Shown: positions 1 through 6,788, counted from the first letter of the stretch. The stretch is DNA of 13,746 nt from DATJZH01 sp035499215 (GCA_035499215.1 DATJZH010000301.1:1-13746), one strand, 5' to 3'. The notes: a model not told the origin generated them from the letters alone. Numbers and translations: made by a program.

Positions 1-720
1 GTGCACTGGCACGCCGCCCAGCTCGGCTCGAGGATGCCCGGCGGGCGGATGGACCCGCCGCTGCTGATGGCCCTGGACGAGATCGTCCAGGTCTGCCCCG
101 TCCCGCTGGACATCTGGGCCGCCGACTCCGGCGGCAAGGGCATCCAGCTCGTCTCCGTCGCCCACGGCGAGGCCCAGCTGGCCGGCCGGTGGGGCGAGCA
201 CGGCAAGCAAGTCATCCTCGACACCGCCAGCGCCAAGATCATCCTGCCCGGCGTCACCGACCCGGACACCCTCGACACCGCCGCCCGGCTGGCCGGCCAG
301 GTGCCCTACCGCGAGCGGCACGGCGACGCCGAGACCCGCCACGACGTGCTGACCGCCGACATGATCCGCCGCCTGCCCCCGGGATTCGGGCTGATCATCC
401 GCGGCGGCAACTCACCCGTCATCGCCAAGCTCGCCCGCGGCTGGCGCGAACCGGACTACCGCCGCGCCCGCCGCCACGGCCGCGCCATCGCCGACCTCAC
501 CCCCGCCGCCGCGCCGCTCACCCTCGCCGACACCGCCCCAGCCGGTCACCCTGCCGCCGCCGCGGCCGAGCGGCCGCTGGCGCCGGTGGCCTGGCTGCAG
601 CCCCGCCGCGCCGCCGATGCCGACGCAGCAGACGGCCTGGATCCAGACGGCGCGCCGGACGGCGGCAAGGTCCCGGTGGGCCCGGCGCCGTCCTACCCGT
701 GGGGCGGTGACCGGTCATGA
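1..720 (+). CDS. TraG/VirD4-type conjugative coupling protein, C-terminal part (5' end outside window)
   Basis: This is the C-terminal part of a type IV coupling protein, the inner-membrane ATPase that brings DNA to a conjugation pore. The reading frame is open from the first base, so the N-terminus and the Walker A loop lie left of the window. Visible are a Walker B-like stretch (LLMALDE, about residues 21-27), the segment ADSGGKGIQLVSVAHGEAQL, and ILPGVTDPDTLDTAARLAG, which match the TraM-recognition/TraG C-terminal pattern of actinobacterial mobile elements as I remember it. A Pro/Ala-rich tail follows from about residue 165. The stop overlaps the next ATG (ATGA at 717), so translation is probably coupled. 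The family call comes from motif recall, not from an alignment. Confidence 0.8.
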   Translation: MHWHAAQLGSRMPGGRMDPPLLMALDEIVQVCPVPLDIWAADSGGKGIQLVSVAHGEAQLAGRWGEHGKQVILDTASAKIILPGVTDPDTLDTAARLAGQVPYRERHGDAETRHDVLTADMIRRLPPGFGLIIRGGNSPVIAKLARGWREPDYRRARRHGRAIADLTPAAAPLTLADTAPAGHPAAAAAERPLAPVAWLQPRRAADADAADGLDPDGAPDGGKVPVGPAPSYPWGGDRS

Positions 721-1211
721 CGGCCACCACGGCGGACGGCGGCCTGGCCGCCGCGCTGATCCAGCTCGCCGACCACGCCGGGCAGCTCCGCGACCTGCGC
801 AACCTGGTCGCCAGCCTCGCCGACACCATCCGCGGCCTGCACGACCAGCTCAACGCCCAGCCCGCCGCCGGGGCCGGGTACCGGCCGATCCCGGCGCCGC
901 GGTGGTGGCAGCTGGCCGGCGAGGACCGCGCCGGCGCGGTGCGCAGGCTGTCGGACTGGGTCGAGCAGGTGTACCGGCCCTGCTACGGGCACCTGGCCGC
1001 CCGGCTCGCCCCCTGCTGGCGCGAGCACCCGTTCTGCCTGTTCACCCTCGACTGGCTCGCCGAGCTGTGGAGCGTGCTGTACCTGCAGCCCAAGCGCACC
1101 CCGCCGATGCTCACCGGCCAGGCCGAATGGCAGCACCGGCTACTGCCCGCCGCCGCCGAGGCCATGGCCCTGGAAACCCGCGACTGCGGTCACCCCCGGC
1201 GGCGGCCATGA
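717..1211 (+). CDS. DUF4913-like small accessory protein of the conjugative element
   Basis: A 164-residue protein with a short predicted helical N-terminus (heptad-like Leu spacing, residues 10-45). The body is rich in Trp and Cys: RWWQLAGEDR, then LSDWVEQVYRPCYGHL, CWREHPFCLFTLDWLAELW and QAEWQHRLLPAAAEAM. The pattern of an xHPxxL...LxWLxxLW block followed by EWxxRxLPA fits what I recall of DUF4913, often found directly after TraG/VirD4 genes in actinobacterial elements. No catalytic motif, signal peptide or membrane segment is visible. It starts on the ATG that overlaps the TraG stop, and its stop overlaps the primase start at 1208. The function is unknown; its position suggests a role linked to transfer or replication. 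Confidence 0.65.
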   Translation: MTATTADGGLAAALIQLADHAGQLRDLRNLVASLADTIRGLHDQLNAQPAAGAGYRPIPAPRWWQLAGEDRAGAVRRLSDWVEQVYRPCYGHLAARLAPCWREHPFCLFTLDWLAELWSVLYLQPKRTPPMLTGQAEWQHRLLPAAAEAMALETRDCGHPRRRP

Positions 1212-1970
1212 CCACCCGCCCGCCCTCCGAGCACGCCGCGCACCGCTACGCCGACGCCGGCTGGCCGGTCTTCCCCTGCCGGCCCGGCAGCAAGGTCCCC
1301 GCCACCGAGCACGGCTTCCACGACGCCGCCACCAGCCACCGCCAGATCACCCGCTGGTGGTCCGCCCAGCCCGAGGCGAACCTGGCCATCGCCACCGGCC
1401 ACCCGGGCCCCGACGTCCTCGACGTCGACCTCAAGAACGGCCGCTCAGGATACGCCGCCCTCGCCCAGGCCCGGCGGCGCGCACCTGTACTACCGCGGCA
1501 CCAGCCAGCGCAGCGGCACCATCCCCGCCGCCGCCCTGGACTTCCGCGGCCAAGGCGGATACGTCCTCGCCCCGCCGTCCCTCTCCGCCGAAACCGGGCG
1601 GCCCTACGAGGTCATCTCCCACCAGCCCAGCGACGCCACCGTCAACTGGGAGGCAATCCGCCAGCACCTCACCCCGGCAAATGAGCATCAGCCCCCGGCC
1701 CGGCCCGGACCGGAGGCGACAGAGCGCCCCCGCGAAGTGGAGCACCTGGCCGCGTGGATGGCCGCCCAGCCCGAAGGCAACCGCAACGCCGCCCTGTTCT
1801 GGGCCTCCGCCCGCGCCTGCGAAGCCGGCGACTACAACGCCCTGACCGCCATCGCCCGCGCCGCCCGCGAAACCGGACTGCCCGACCGCGAGATCACCGC
1901 CACCATCCGCTCCGCCCGGCGCACGGCAGGCCGCCCTTTCGAACCAGCCCCGCAACGCGAGGCAGGCTGA
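1208..1970 (+). pseudogene. bifunctional DNA primase/polymerase (prim-pol), disrupted by internal deletion and frameshift
   Basis: The N-terminal part (from ATG 1208, overlapping the previous stop) reads HAAHRYADAGWPVFPCRPGSK and VLDVDLKNG, the first acidic DxD motif of prim-pol. Around 1465-1473 the homologous reading jumps to another frame, which continues GGAHLYYRGTSQRSG (the His motif) and LDFRGQGGYVLAPPS (the third motif) and ends at the TGA at 1968. The linker of roughly 15-20 residues usually found between the DxD and GGxHxYY motifs is missing, and the phase change means the net deletion is 3k+2 bases. In such elements prim-pol supports replication of the excised circle. As written, the gene cannot make an intact enzyme unless frameshifting or an assembly error is involved. 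The C-terminal frame keeps a helical tail (EVEHLAAWMAAQPEGNRN...) typical of these proteins. Confidence 0.8.
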
Positions 1971-1990
1971 CATGACCAGACCCGCCCGCC

Positions 1991-2251
1991 GTGACGTCCC
2001 CGGCACCGGCCGCCTCCCGCGCTCCGGTCGGCCGTACCGGCACTCCCGTCAGTACAGCGGGTGTCCCGACCTCAACGCCCTGCCTGCCGAGCACGCCGGC
2101 GGCCGCGGTGTCCGGCTCCGGCAAGTCGCCAAGGAAACCGGGACCACCGGGACCCTCACTCGCTCCCCGGCCAGGCACCCATACCAAGGAGCGCGGCCTC
2201 AAACAGCACGGCGCCACCCGCCGCTGCTCTTCGTGCAGGAGGACCTTATGA
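1991..2251 (+). CDS. doubtful Pro/Ser-rich small ORF with a C-terminal CxxC
   Basis: This 86-codon frame opens with GTG and has no visible ribosome binding site. It is low in complexity (Pro, Ser, Thr, Gly) and ends HGATRRCSSCRRTL. Its only support is that its stop forms an ATGA overlap with the well-supported gene at 2248, the arrangement seen at neighbouring gene joints. A competing frame opens at ATG 1972, just after the primase stop, and runs without a stop into the 2248 gene. It reads more like a protein in places (RQVAKETGTTGTLT). I cannot choose between them. The stretch may also be decayed primase 3' sequence. I do not recognise a family. Confidence 0.25.
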   Translation: MTSPAPAASRAPVGRTGTPVSTAGVPTSTPCLPSTPAAAVSGSGKSPRKPGPPGPSLAPRPGTHTKERGLKQHGATRRCSSCRRTL

Positions 2252-2415
2252 ATCATGCCCAGCAGTCCACGGCCGCGCCCGGCCCGCCGCACCCCGACCC
2301 GGTGCTGGCCGCTAAAGGCTGGCATCTGTGCGGCTGCCATGACCCCGGTATCTACGTCCGCGACGCGGGCAAGGACGCCGGCCGAGATGCCGAGCAGGAA
2401 CGAGAAGCCGGATGA
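2248..2415 (+). CDS. small Cys-containing hypothetical protein (55 aa)
   Basis: A 55-residue protein, chosen to start at ATG 2248 because a perfect AGGAGG (2237-2242) lies 5 bases upstream. The same frame is open upstream to 1972, so a longer form is possible. The middle has a compact GWHLCGCHDPGIYV block with a CxC pair. The C-terminus is charged (DAGKDAGRDAEQEREAG). The stop overlaps the next ATG at 2412. No known family is recognised. The CxC and nearby His could bind metal, but this is a guess. Confidence 0.5.
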   Translation: MNHAQQSTAAPGPPHPDPVLAAKGWHLCGCHDPGIYVRDAGKDAGRDAEQEREAG

Positions 2416-2954
2416 TCGCGGCAGATGGCGAGGCCGCCGACCGGCGCATGGCGGCTGATGACGCCTACGGCGCAGCGCGCAGTTCAATAGTGCGGATCGC
2501 CCAGGAGCAGGGCGCGCAGGTGCGGGAGCGACCGCTCTGGCCGGGCGCGCAGATCACGATGCGCTACGCCGAGCCGCTGGCCGGGATCCGCGCCGCGACC
2601 ACCCTCCAGCACGCCGCGCAACGGGCCGCTCGCGACTACATCCGGCTCGCTCGCGAGGACAAAGCCAGCTGGCAGGAGATCGGCGACGCCCTCGGCCTGG
2701 CCGCCGAGGGCGAGCGCGAGGGCTATGACCTTGCTGTCGCCGCCTACGAGCACGTTATCGGCAAGCCGGATCCGTGGCATCAGCCGGGCTTCGGCTGGAC
2801 CTGCACTGGCTGCGGGCGGTCCATCTTCGACCGCGGCCCCTACGACAGCCACCCCGAAGACAACGAGCACGGCCACGGCGAGGCCTGCCCACACATGGCC
2901 GCACTGGTGGCGGCCTGGCAGGCCGAGCGGGATACCTGGGAGACCGAGCAATGA
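2412..2954 (+). CDS. hypothetical protein with putative helix-turn-helix and C-terminal zinc-ribbon-like motif
   Basis: A 180-residue protein. Residues 60-98 (AATTLQHAAQRAARDYIRLA then KASWQEIGDALGL) look like a helical segment ending in a helix-turn-helix-like 'SWQEIGDALG'. Near the C-terminus, C131-x2-C134 is followed by H153, H155 and C159-P-H161, a plausible zinc site (WTCTGCG ... HGHGEACPH). Proteins of this layout occur in actinobacterial mobile elements, but I cannot name a characterised homologue. It starts on an ATGA overlap with the previous stop and ends in an ATGA overlap with the next gene. A DNA-binding or regulatory role is inferred from the motifs only. Confidence 0.65.
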   Translation: MIAADGEAADRRMAADDAYGAARSSIVRIAQEQGAQVRERPLWPGAQITMRYAEPLAGIRAATTLQHAAQRAARDYIRLAREDKASWQEIGDALGLAAEGEREGYDLAVAAYEHVIGKPDPWHQPGFGWTCTGCGRSIFDRGPYDSHPEDNEHGHGEACPHMAALVAAWQAERDTWETEQ

Positions 2955-3172
2955 ACCGACCCGAACGCATTCCGGCCGGGCATCTGGGCTGTGAGTGCCC
3001 GTGCGGCGGCGCGCACCTGACCCAGCAATTCATCGACCGGCAGGCCGCTTCCGGCCATGTGGTCGTGCGGTGGATAGCCGCGGCCCGTCAGGCCCGCCTC
3101 GACCAGTACGTCGCCGGGCTGGCCCGCGACCGGGCCGCCACGCAGGCTGCCAACCGGGAGTCGGGACGATGA
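2951..3172 (+). CDS. small hypothetical protein with CxCxC cluster (73 aa)
   Basis: A 73-residue protein starting at ATG 2951, which overlaps the previous TGA. A tight CECPCGGAH cluster (C14, C16, C18) near the N-terminus could bind a metal. It is followed by a basic helical region (VVVRWIAAARQARLDQYVAGLARDRAATQAANRE). There is no signal peptide or membrane segment. A GGGAG-containing stretch (2938-2942) 8 bases before the ATG may serve as the ribosome binding site. The stop overlaps the next start at 3169. No family is recognised. Confidence 0.6.
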   Translation: MNRPERIPAGHLGCECPCGGAHLTQQFIDRQAASGHVVVRWIAAARQARLDQYVAGLARDRAATQAANRESGR

Positions 3173-3897
3173 CCGAGCTCAGCGCCCGCGACGCGATCGT
3201 CACCGAGTTGTCTCCGCCGGAGGCGGCCGAGTTCTTGGGCCATCTGGTCCGCGGCTACCAGTCCGCTTACCAGGCCGCGGCCGAGTCCTACGGCAGCCAC
3301 CGCTACCTGCCCGCCCGGGCGATGGCCGAGGACCTGGACCGGCTGGCCCTGGACGAGCATTGGGCCAGCTACGCCACCGGCATGCGCCAGCCCGGCGAGA
3401 CCACCACCGCTTACCAGCACCGCGCCCAAGCCGAGCAGACCACGGCCGCCGAAGCGGCCGGGATGGCGTGTCCCGAGTGCGGCGAGGGTGTCCACCCCCA
3501 GCCGCCTGCCGACCTGGTCAACTGGCAAGCCCACGGCATCGACCCGCCGGGCTGGTCGCACCGCGACGGCAGCGCCCTATGCCCAGTCATCGGACCGTCC
3601 GGCGGCTACCAGCCCGCCCAACCCACCACCCCGCCACAGCCCGAACCCGACCCGCACACCGCGCGGCTGGACCCGCCCGCCACCATGCGGGCAGGCGAAC
3701 GCGGCGCCTGGACGGCTGCTCCTTATGACCCCGTAAACCGGACTAGCCGGGCGGGGGAGCAGGACACGATTCCCCGCCGGCACGCCGCCGACCTCATCCG
3801 CCGCCTAGACGTCACCGGGCCCGGCCCGGTCCTGCGCGGCCAGCCGACAGCCCGGCCAGGGCCAAGCCGACAGGCGGACAGGGAGGCCGGCGAATGA
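3169..3897 (+). CDS. hypothetical protein with CPEC...H...C motif
   Basis: A 242-residue protein. Its N-terminal 100 residues are helical and acidic (SPPEAAEFLGHLVRGYQSAY, AMAEDLDRLALDEHW). C101-P-E-C104 is followed by a WSHRDGSALCP block (H131, C138), which looks like a small zinc-binding module seen in uncharacterised proteins of actinobacterial mobile elements. The last 90 residues are Pro-rich and probably disordered. The start is the ATG overlapping the previous stop (ATGA at 3169), and the stop overlaps the next ATG at 3894. The function is unknown. Confidence 0.6.
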   Translation: MTELSARDAIVTELSPPEAAEFLGHLVRGYQSAYQAAAESYGSHRYLPARAMAEDLDRLALDEHWASYATGMRQPGETTTAYQHRAQAEQTTAAEAAGMACPECGEGVHPQPPADLVNWQAHGIDPPGWSHRDGSALCPVIGPSGGYQPAQPTTPPQPEPDPHTARLDPPATMRAGERGAWTAAPYDPVNRTSRAGEQDTIPRRHAADLIRRLDVTGPGPVLRGQPTARPGPSRQADREAGE

Positions 3898-4427
3898 ACC
3901 AGTCCGCCACCTCCGTCCCGACCGGCATCGGAGCCCAGCGCCGCCTGCGCGCTCTCACCGCCCGCGGCTGGAGCCCCGACGCCATCCAGGCTGCGACCGG
4001 CCTGGCCGCCGGCCACATCCGCGCCGCACTCGCCGACCCGCGCCGCATTCCGTCGGATCTTCCTGCCGCGGTTGCCCGTGCCTACGACCAGTTCTGGAAC
4101 ACCCCGCCACCCGCCCGGACGGCCGCCGACCGGGCCGCCGCCGAGGTCGGCCGCCGGCATGCGCAGCGGCGCGGATGGGCGCCGCCAATGGCTTACGACG
4201 ACGACACTATCGACCTGCCCGACGGCCGCCCAACCCCCGGCTGGCGGCGCACCAGCCGCACCACCATCCCCGCCGCCGACCTCGCCGAAGACGCCCGCTG
4301 GCTGCGCCAACACGGCGGCTACCGCCACGCCACCCCCGCCGAACTCGCCATGCGCCTCGGCGTCACCAGAGCCGCCCTCGACAAGGCGCTCGTCCGCGCC
4401 GCCCAAACCGAACGGGAAGCCGGATGA
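3894..4427 (+). CDS. putative DNA-binding protein with two helix-turn-helix-like segments
   Basis: A 177-residue protein. The N-terminal segment (residues 13-50: GAQRRLRALTARGWSPDAIQAATGLAAGHIRAALADPRR) has the spacing of a helix-turn-helix. A second one lies near the C-terminus (HATPAELAMRLGVTRAALDKALVRA). Between them are an ARTAADRAAAEVGRRHAQRRGW helix and an acidic DDDTIDLPDG stretch. Proteins of this form are common, unnamed regulators in actinobacterial phages and ICEs, and a role in controlling this operon is possible. It is coupled to both neighbours by ATGA overlaps (3894 and 4424). Confidence 0.65.
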   Translation: MNQSATSVPTGIGAQRRLRALTARGWSPDAIQAATGLAAGHIRAALADPRRIPSDLPAAVARAYDQFWNTPPPARTAADRAAAEVGRRHAQRRGWAPPMAYDDDTIDLPDGRPTPGWRRTSRTTIPAADLAEDARWLRQHGGYRHATPAELAMRLGVTRAALDKALVRAAQTEREAG

Positions 4428-4492
4428 GCCTCGCGAAAGCCCAGCGGCTGCCTCCCACGACGCCAGCGACACCTCGACTCGGCCAGGAATGA
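4424..4492 (+). CDS. very short ORF (22 aa), possible truncated gene start
   Basis: The ORF starts on the ATGA overlap with the preceding gene and has GGGAAG 5 bases upstream. It reads MSLAKAQRLPPTTPATPRLGQE and stops at 4490. The same frame reopens right after the stop and continues as a protein-like stretch to 4711. It may therefore be the N-terminus of a longer gene interrupted by a stop, or only a coupling peptide. Nothing about its function can be seen. Confidence 0.3.
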   Translation: MSLAKAQRLPPTTPATPRLGQE

Positions 4493-4567
4493 GGAGCGGT
4501 CATCACATACCCGAGTGGGCAGGAGCGGATCAGCCGCAGGGAACGTCTTGCCCGTGCCGCCGTCGGC

Positions 4568-4711
4568 ATGCCCGCCGCTCATCCTGAGCAGCTCACCCGC
4601 AAGCCCGGACGCGCGGAATGGAAGCAGCTCGCTGCCTGGTCCGCGCAGCTCTGGCCCCATGACGAATACCTCAAGATCGCCGCTCAGATACGGCGGCAGG
4701 ACGGCTTGTGA
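4568..4711 (+). CDS. small hypothetical protein (47 aa from first ATG; open frame extends to 4493)
   Basis: The frame 4493-4711 has a convincing protein-like reading, with VITYPSGQERISRRERLARAAVG upstream of the ATG and then LTRKPGRAEWKQLAAWSAQLWPHDEYLKIAAQIRRQ. The only canonical start is ATG 4568, which has no ribosome binding site. A good GAGGAG (4491-4496) sits 5 bases before an ATC codon at 4502, so the real start may be a rare ATC, or the ATG may have mutated. The family is not recognised. A small Trp-rich protein just upstream of the excisionase is a common arrangement in such elements, as I recall. Confidence 0.45.
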   Translation: MPAAHPEQLTRKPGRAEWKQLAAWSAQLWPHDEYLKIAAQIRRQDGL

Positions 4712-4723
4712 CCAGGAGTCCCC

Positions 4724-4834
4724 ATGGCTGACACCTCATTCGCCGTGACCGCGAATCGCCACAGCAGGCCAGGAAAGCGAGAATGCCGATCTCCAGCGAT
4801 CCCCGCCAGGATCGCCCTGCCCGCCGGCCGGTGA
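4724..4834 (+). CDS. weak small ORF (36 aa) upstream of and overlapping the excisionase
   Basis: The ATG at 4724 has AGGAG (4714-4718) 5 bases upstream and encodes 36 residues (MADTSFAVTANRHSRPGKRE...). The ORF overlaps the excisionase start out of frame. The ribosome binding site is its only support. It could be a leader peptide affecting excisionase translation, or chance. Confidence 0.2.
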   Translation: MADTSFAVTANRHSRPGKRECRSPAIPARIALPAGR

Positions 4835-5043
4835 ACGGTCAACCAGGCCGAGGACCGCGAGATTCGGGCAGCGAGTGGCTCACGGTCGACGAGGTCTGCG
4901 CCGAGCTGAAAATCGGGCGCCGCACGTTCGAGCGTTGGCGCACCCTCGGCGTGGCCCCTCGGGCCACTCGCCCGACCAGGAACGGCCCGCTGAAGATTAA
5001 GCGCAGCTGGCTGGAGGAGTGGGCGGAAGACGGCGCGACATGA
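4783..5043 (+). CDS. xis: excisionase / helix-turn-helix DNA-binding protein
   Basis: An 86-residue protein whose C-terminal 55 residues form a winged helix-turn-helix of the MerR/excisionase type: WLTVDEVCAELKIGRRTFERWRTLG (residues 32-56), then the wing RNGPLKIKRSWLEEWAED. The first 30 residues are charged and probably disordered. In integrative elements this protein directs the integrase towards excision. Its stop overlaps the integrase ATG (ATGA at 5040), the usual xis-int arrangement in actinobacterial elements. AGGAAAGCGAGA upstream gives a moderate ribosome binding site. Confidence 0.85.
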   Translation: MPISSDPRQDRPARRPVNGQPGRGPRDSGSEWLTVDEVCAELKIGRRTFERWRTLGVAPRATRPTRNGPLKIKRSWLEEWAEDGAT

Positions 5044-6461
5044 CCGCCGGCAGCTACGACGTGCGGATCTGGGAGATCCACGAGCGCGGGGATGCGAAAG
5101 CCCGCTACAGGGTGCGCTGGCGTGTAGCTACCAGGCGGTTCACGAGGGGTTTCGAGGTTAAGGCACTAGCCGACGCCTTCCGCGCCCAGCTTCTGGCCGC
5201 AGCACGCAGGGGGGAGGGCTTCAGCACCGAGACGGGGATGCCTCTCTCGCTCACCCGCCGCGATCATGCTGTGTCCTGCTATGAGCATGCAGAAGATTTC
5301 GTGAAAGCCACCTGGCGGACCGCTGCGGCCAAGAGCCGGATTTCCTGGCTGGAAACGCTGAGCGTGGCCCTGCCGGCGCTGACTCGCGATCTGTCCGGGG
5401 CACCCGAACCGGACGTGCTGCGACTCGCCCTCCGTCGTGGGCTTAACCAGAACATGCACGCCTACGGCCCTAATGCCGAGGAAATCCGCGCGCTGGCGTG
5501 GCTAAAACGGGCGTCCTTGCCCATCAGCGCGCTGGAAGACCCCGCGGTGATTAGCGACCTGCTCGACACCCTGGAGCGCAAGCTCGATGGCACGCTGGCC
5601 GCACCGGACTACTTTTCGCGGCGCCGCCGGGTCATGCACCGGGTGCTCGGCTACGCCGTGCGCAAGAGGCGGCTCAGTTCGAATCCCTTCAGTAAAGCCA
5701 ACCTGCCCGAAGGCTGGTCCGCGCCGTATGCGCCTGAGGATCAGGTCGATCCACGGTCTGTCGGCGGGGCCGAACTGGTCGCCGACATGCTCGCCGCCGT
5801 CAGCTACGTCGGGCGCCGCCAAGGCCCACGGTTCGTGGCGTTTTACGGCTGCATGTTCTACGCCATGATGCGACCGTCGGAGGTCACGGCCCTGACCAAG
5901 GCAGCCTGCCAGCTGCCCCCGCAGGGCTGGGGGCGGCTGATCTTCGCTGACTCCAGCACCGCAGCAGGCCGCGACTTCACTAACGATGGCCGTATGCACG
6001 AACATCGCGGGCTGAAGGGCCGTGCCAGGCAGGCTGCTGTACGGCGGGCGACCCGTAACGTGCCGATCCCGCCCGATCTGGTCACGATGCTGCGCGACCA
6101 CCTCGACTCGTACGGGACCGACCCGGACGGGCGTCTGTTCCGCAGCGAGAACGGCCATCCGATCCAGCCCTCCACCTATTACCGAGTGTGGTCTAGGGCG
6201 CGAGCGCTGGCGCTGACCCCCGAGCAGCTCGCCACGCCACTGATGCGCCGTCCCTACGACCTGCGCCATTCCGGTATCACCTGGCGGCTGAACTCCGGTG
6301 TACCGCCCACCGAGATCGCGGCGTGGGCCGGGCACAGCGTCGAGATGCTGTTGCGGGTCTACGCCCGGTGCGTGGCTGGCCTGGAGGATGTGTGGATCGC
6401 CCGCATGGACGCCAGCCTCCGCCTGCAGGGCGGCAATCACGGTGGCGAGAGTAAGAAGTGA
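5040..6461 (+). CDS. int: tyrosine site-specific integrase
   Basis: A 473-residue tyrosine recombinase that integrates and excises the element at the adjacent tRNA gene. The start at 5040 is chosen because it overlaps the excisionase stop. Residues 1-75 form an arm-binding-like domain, about 80-215 a core-binding domain, and the rest the catalytic domain. Expected catalytic residues are visible: R278 in MMRPSEV, a probable K326 in RGLKGR, R409 in YDLRH (with Tyr in place of the more usual first His), H432 in WAGHS, and the nucleophile Y441 in LLRVYARC. The length and motifs look intact, so the integrase may be active although the element's primase is broken. The gene ends 146 bp from the tRNA 3' end. 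Confidence 0.93.
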   Translation: MTAGSYDVRIWEIHERGDAKARYRVRWRVATRRFTRGFEVKALADAFRAQLLAAARRGEGFSTETGMPLSLTRRDHAVSCYEHAEDFVKATWRTAAAKSRISWLETLSVALPALTRDLSGAPEPDVLRLALRRGLNQNMHAYGPNAEEIRALAWLKRASLPISALEDPAVISDLLDTLERKLDGTLAAPDYFSRRRRVMHRVLGYAVRKRRLSSNPFSKANLPEGWSAPYAPEDQVDPRSVGGAELVADMLAAVSYVGRRQGPRFVAFYGCMFYAMMRPSEVTALTKAACQLPPQGWGRLIFADSSTAAGRDFTNDGRMHEHRGLKGRARQAAVRRATRNVPIPPDLVTMLRDHLDSYGTDPDGRLFRSENGHPIQPSTYYRVWSRARALALTPEQLATPLMRRPYDLRHSGITWRLNSGVPPTEIAAWAGHSVEMLLRVYARCVAGLEDVWIARMDASLRLQGGNHGGESKK

Positions 6462-6607
6462 CGCAAATGCGCCTGCCGTTCCGGGCACTGCTCGGGCACG
6501 GCTACCAGCGCCGGGTGGCATCTGGTGACGCACAGTGGCGGAACCAGCCCGAAGGTCAAAGCAACGATTCCGCTGTAAGAAGCGTGATTTTGCTGGTTGT
6601 GTTCGGG

Positions 6608-6650
6608 CGCCCCCAGCAGGATTCGAACCTGCGCACACGGCTCCGGAGGC
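6608..6650. other. probable element attachment site (3' half of tRNA-Arg)
   Basis: The integrase lies next to the 3' end of the tRNA, and element genes occupy the tRNA 3' side. Tyrosine integrases of this type usually recombine within the anticodon-to-3'-end part of the tRNA and restore the gene. The second copy of this segment was not seen in positions 1-6600, so it should lie left of the window. The exact core cannot be set from one copy. Confidence 0.5.
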
Positions 6651-6679
6651 CGTTGCTCTATCCCCTGAGCTATGGGGGC
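6608..6679 (-). tRNA. tRNA-Arg(CCG)
   Basis: Read on the - strand, this 72-base cloverleaf is complete. The acceptor GCCCCCA pairs with TGGGGGC and is followed by discriminator G. The D arm is GCTC...GAGC, the anticodon stem ACGGC/GCCGT, the loop CTCCGGA with anticodon CCG, and the T arm GCAGG-TTCGAAT-CCTGC. No CCA is encoded. It reads CGG arginine codons, which are common in this GC-rich genome. It converges with the integrase and diverges from the response regulator gene. Confidence 0.95.
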
Positions 6680-6689
6680 TGGCGCGGTC

Positions 6690-6715
6690 GCCTGGCAGAT
6701 GCTGCTCTGCCAGGC
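6690..6715. promoter_or_regulatory. perfect 10-bp inverted repeat upstream of the tRNA
   Basis: GCCTGGCAGA (6690-6699) and TCTGCCAGGC (6706-6715) are exact reverse complements around a 6-base spacer. A further GCCAGGC lies at 6720-6726. The repeat begins 11 bases upstream of the tRNA 5' end and 86 bases before the response regulator start. It may be an operator, or a hairpin in the 5' leader of the pre-tRNA. Confidence 0.6.
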
Positions 6716-6722
6716 CGGAGCC

Positions 6723-6728
6723 AGGCTA
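6723..6728 (-). promoter_or_regulatory. candidate -10 box (TAGCCT) for tRNA-Arg
   Basis: On the - strand TAGCCT lies at 6728-6723, which would place the transcript start near 6716, right at the inverted repeat. It matches the TANNNT form and is identical to boxes before the response regulator and nrtL. No clear -35 is seen. Confidence 0.35.
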
Positions 6729-6788
6729 CCAGTCGCAAGTATCACCGGACACGAGACCGATCGGCGCACATCCTGGCTGCGGAGCCGA

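Noticed and set aside
617..1207. Upstream extension of the primase frame
   Set aside because: It is an Arg/Pro-rich shadow of the TraG and DUF4913-like genes. The primase homology starts at ATG 1208, which overlaps the preceding stop.
4489..4587. 32-codon ORF starting at ATG 4489, overlapping the 22-aa ORF stop
   Set aside because: The competing frame 4493-4711 reads far more like a protein. This ORF is short and Arg/Ser-rich, and its only support is the ATGA overlap.
5502..6638. 378-codon open frame on the - strand over the integrase
   Set aside because: It is antisense to an integrase with catalytic motifs and runs into the tRNA gene. No family features are seen.
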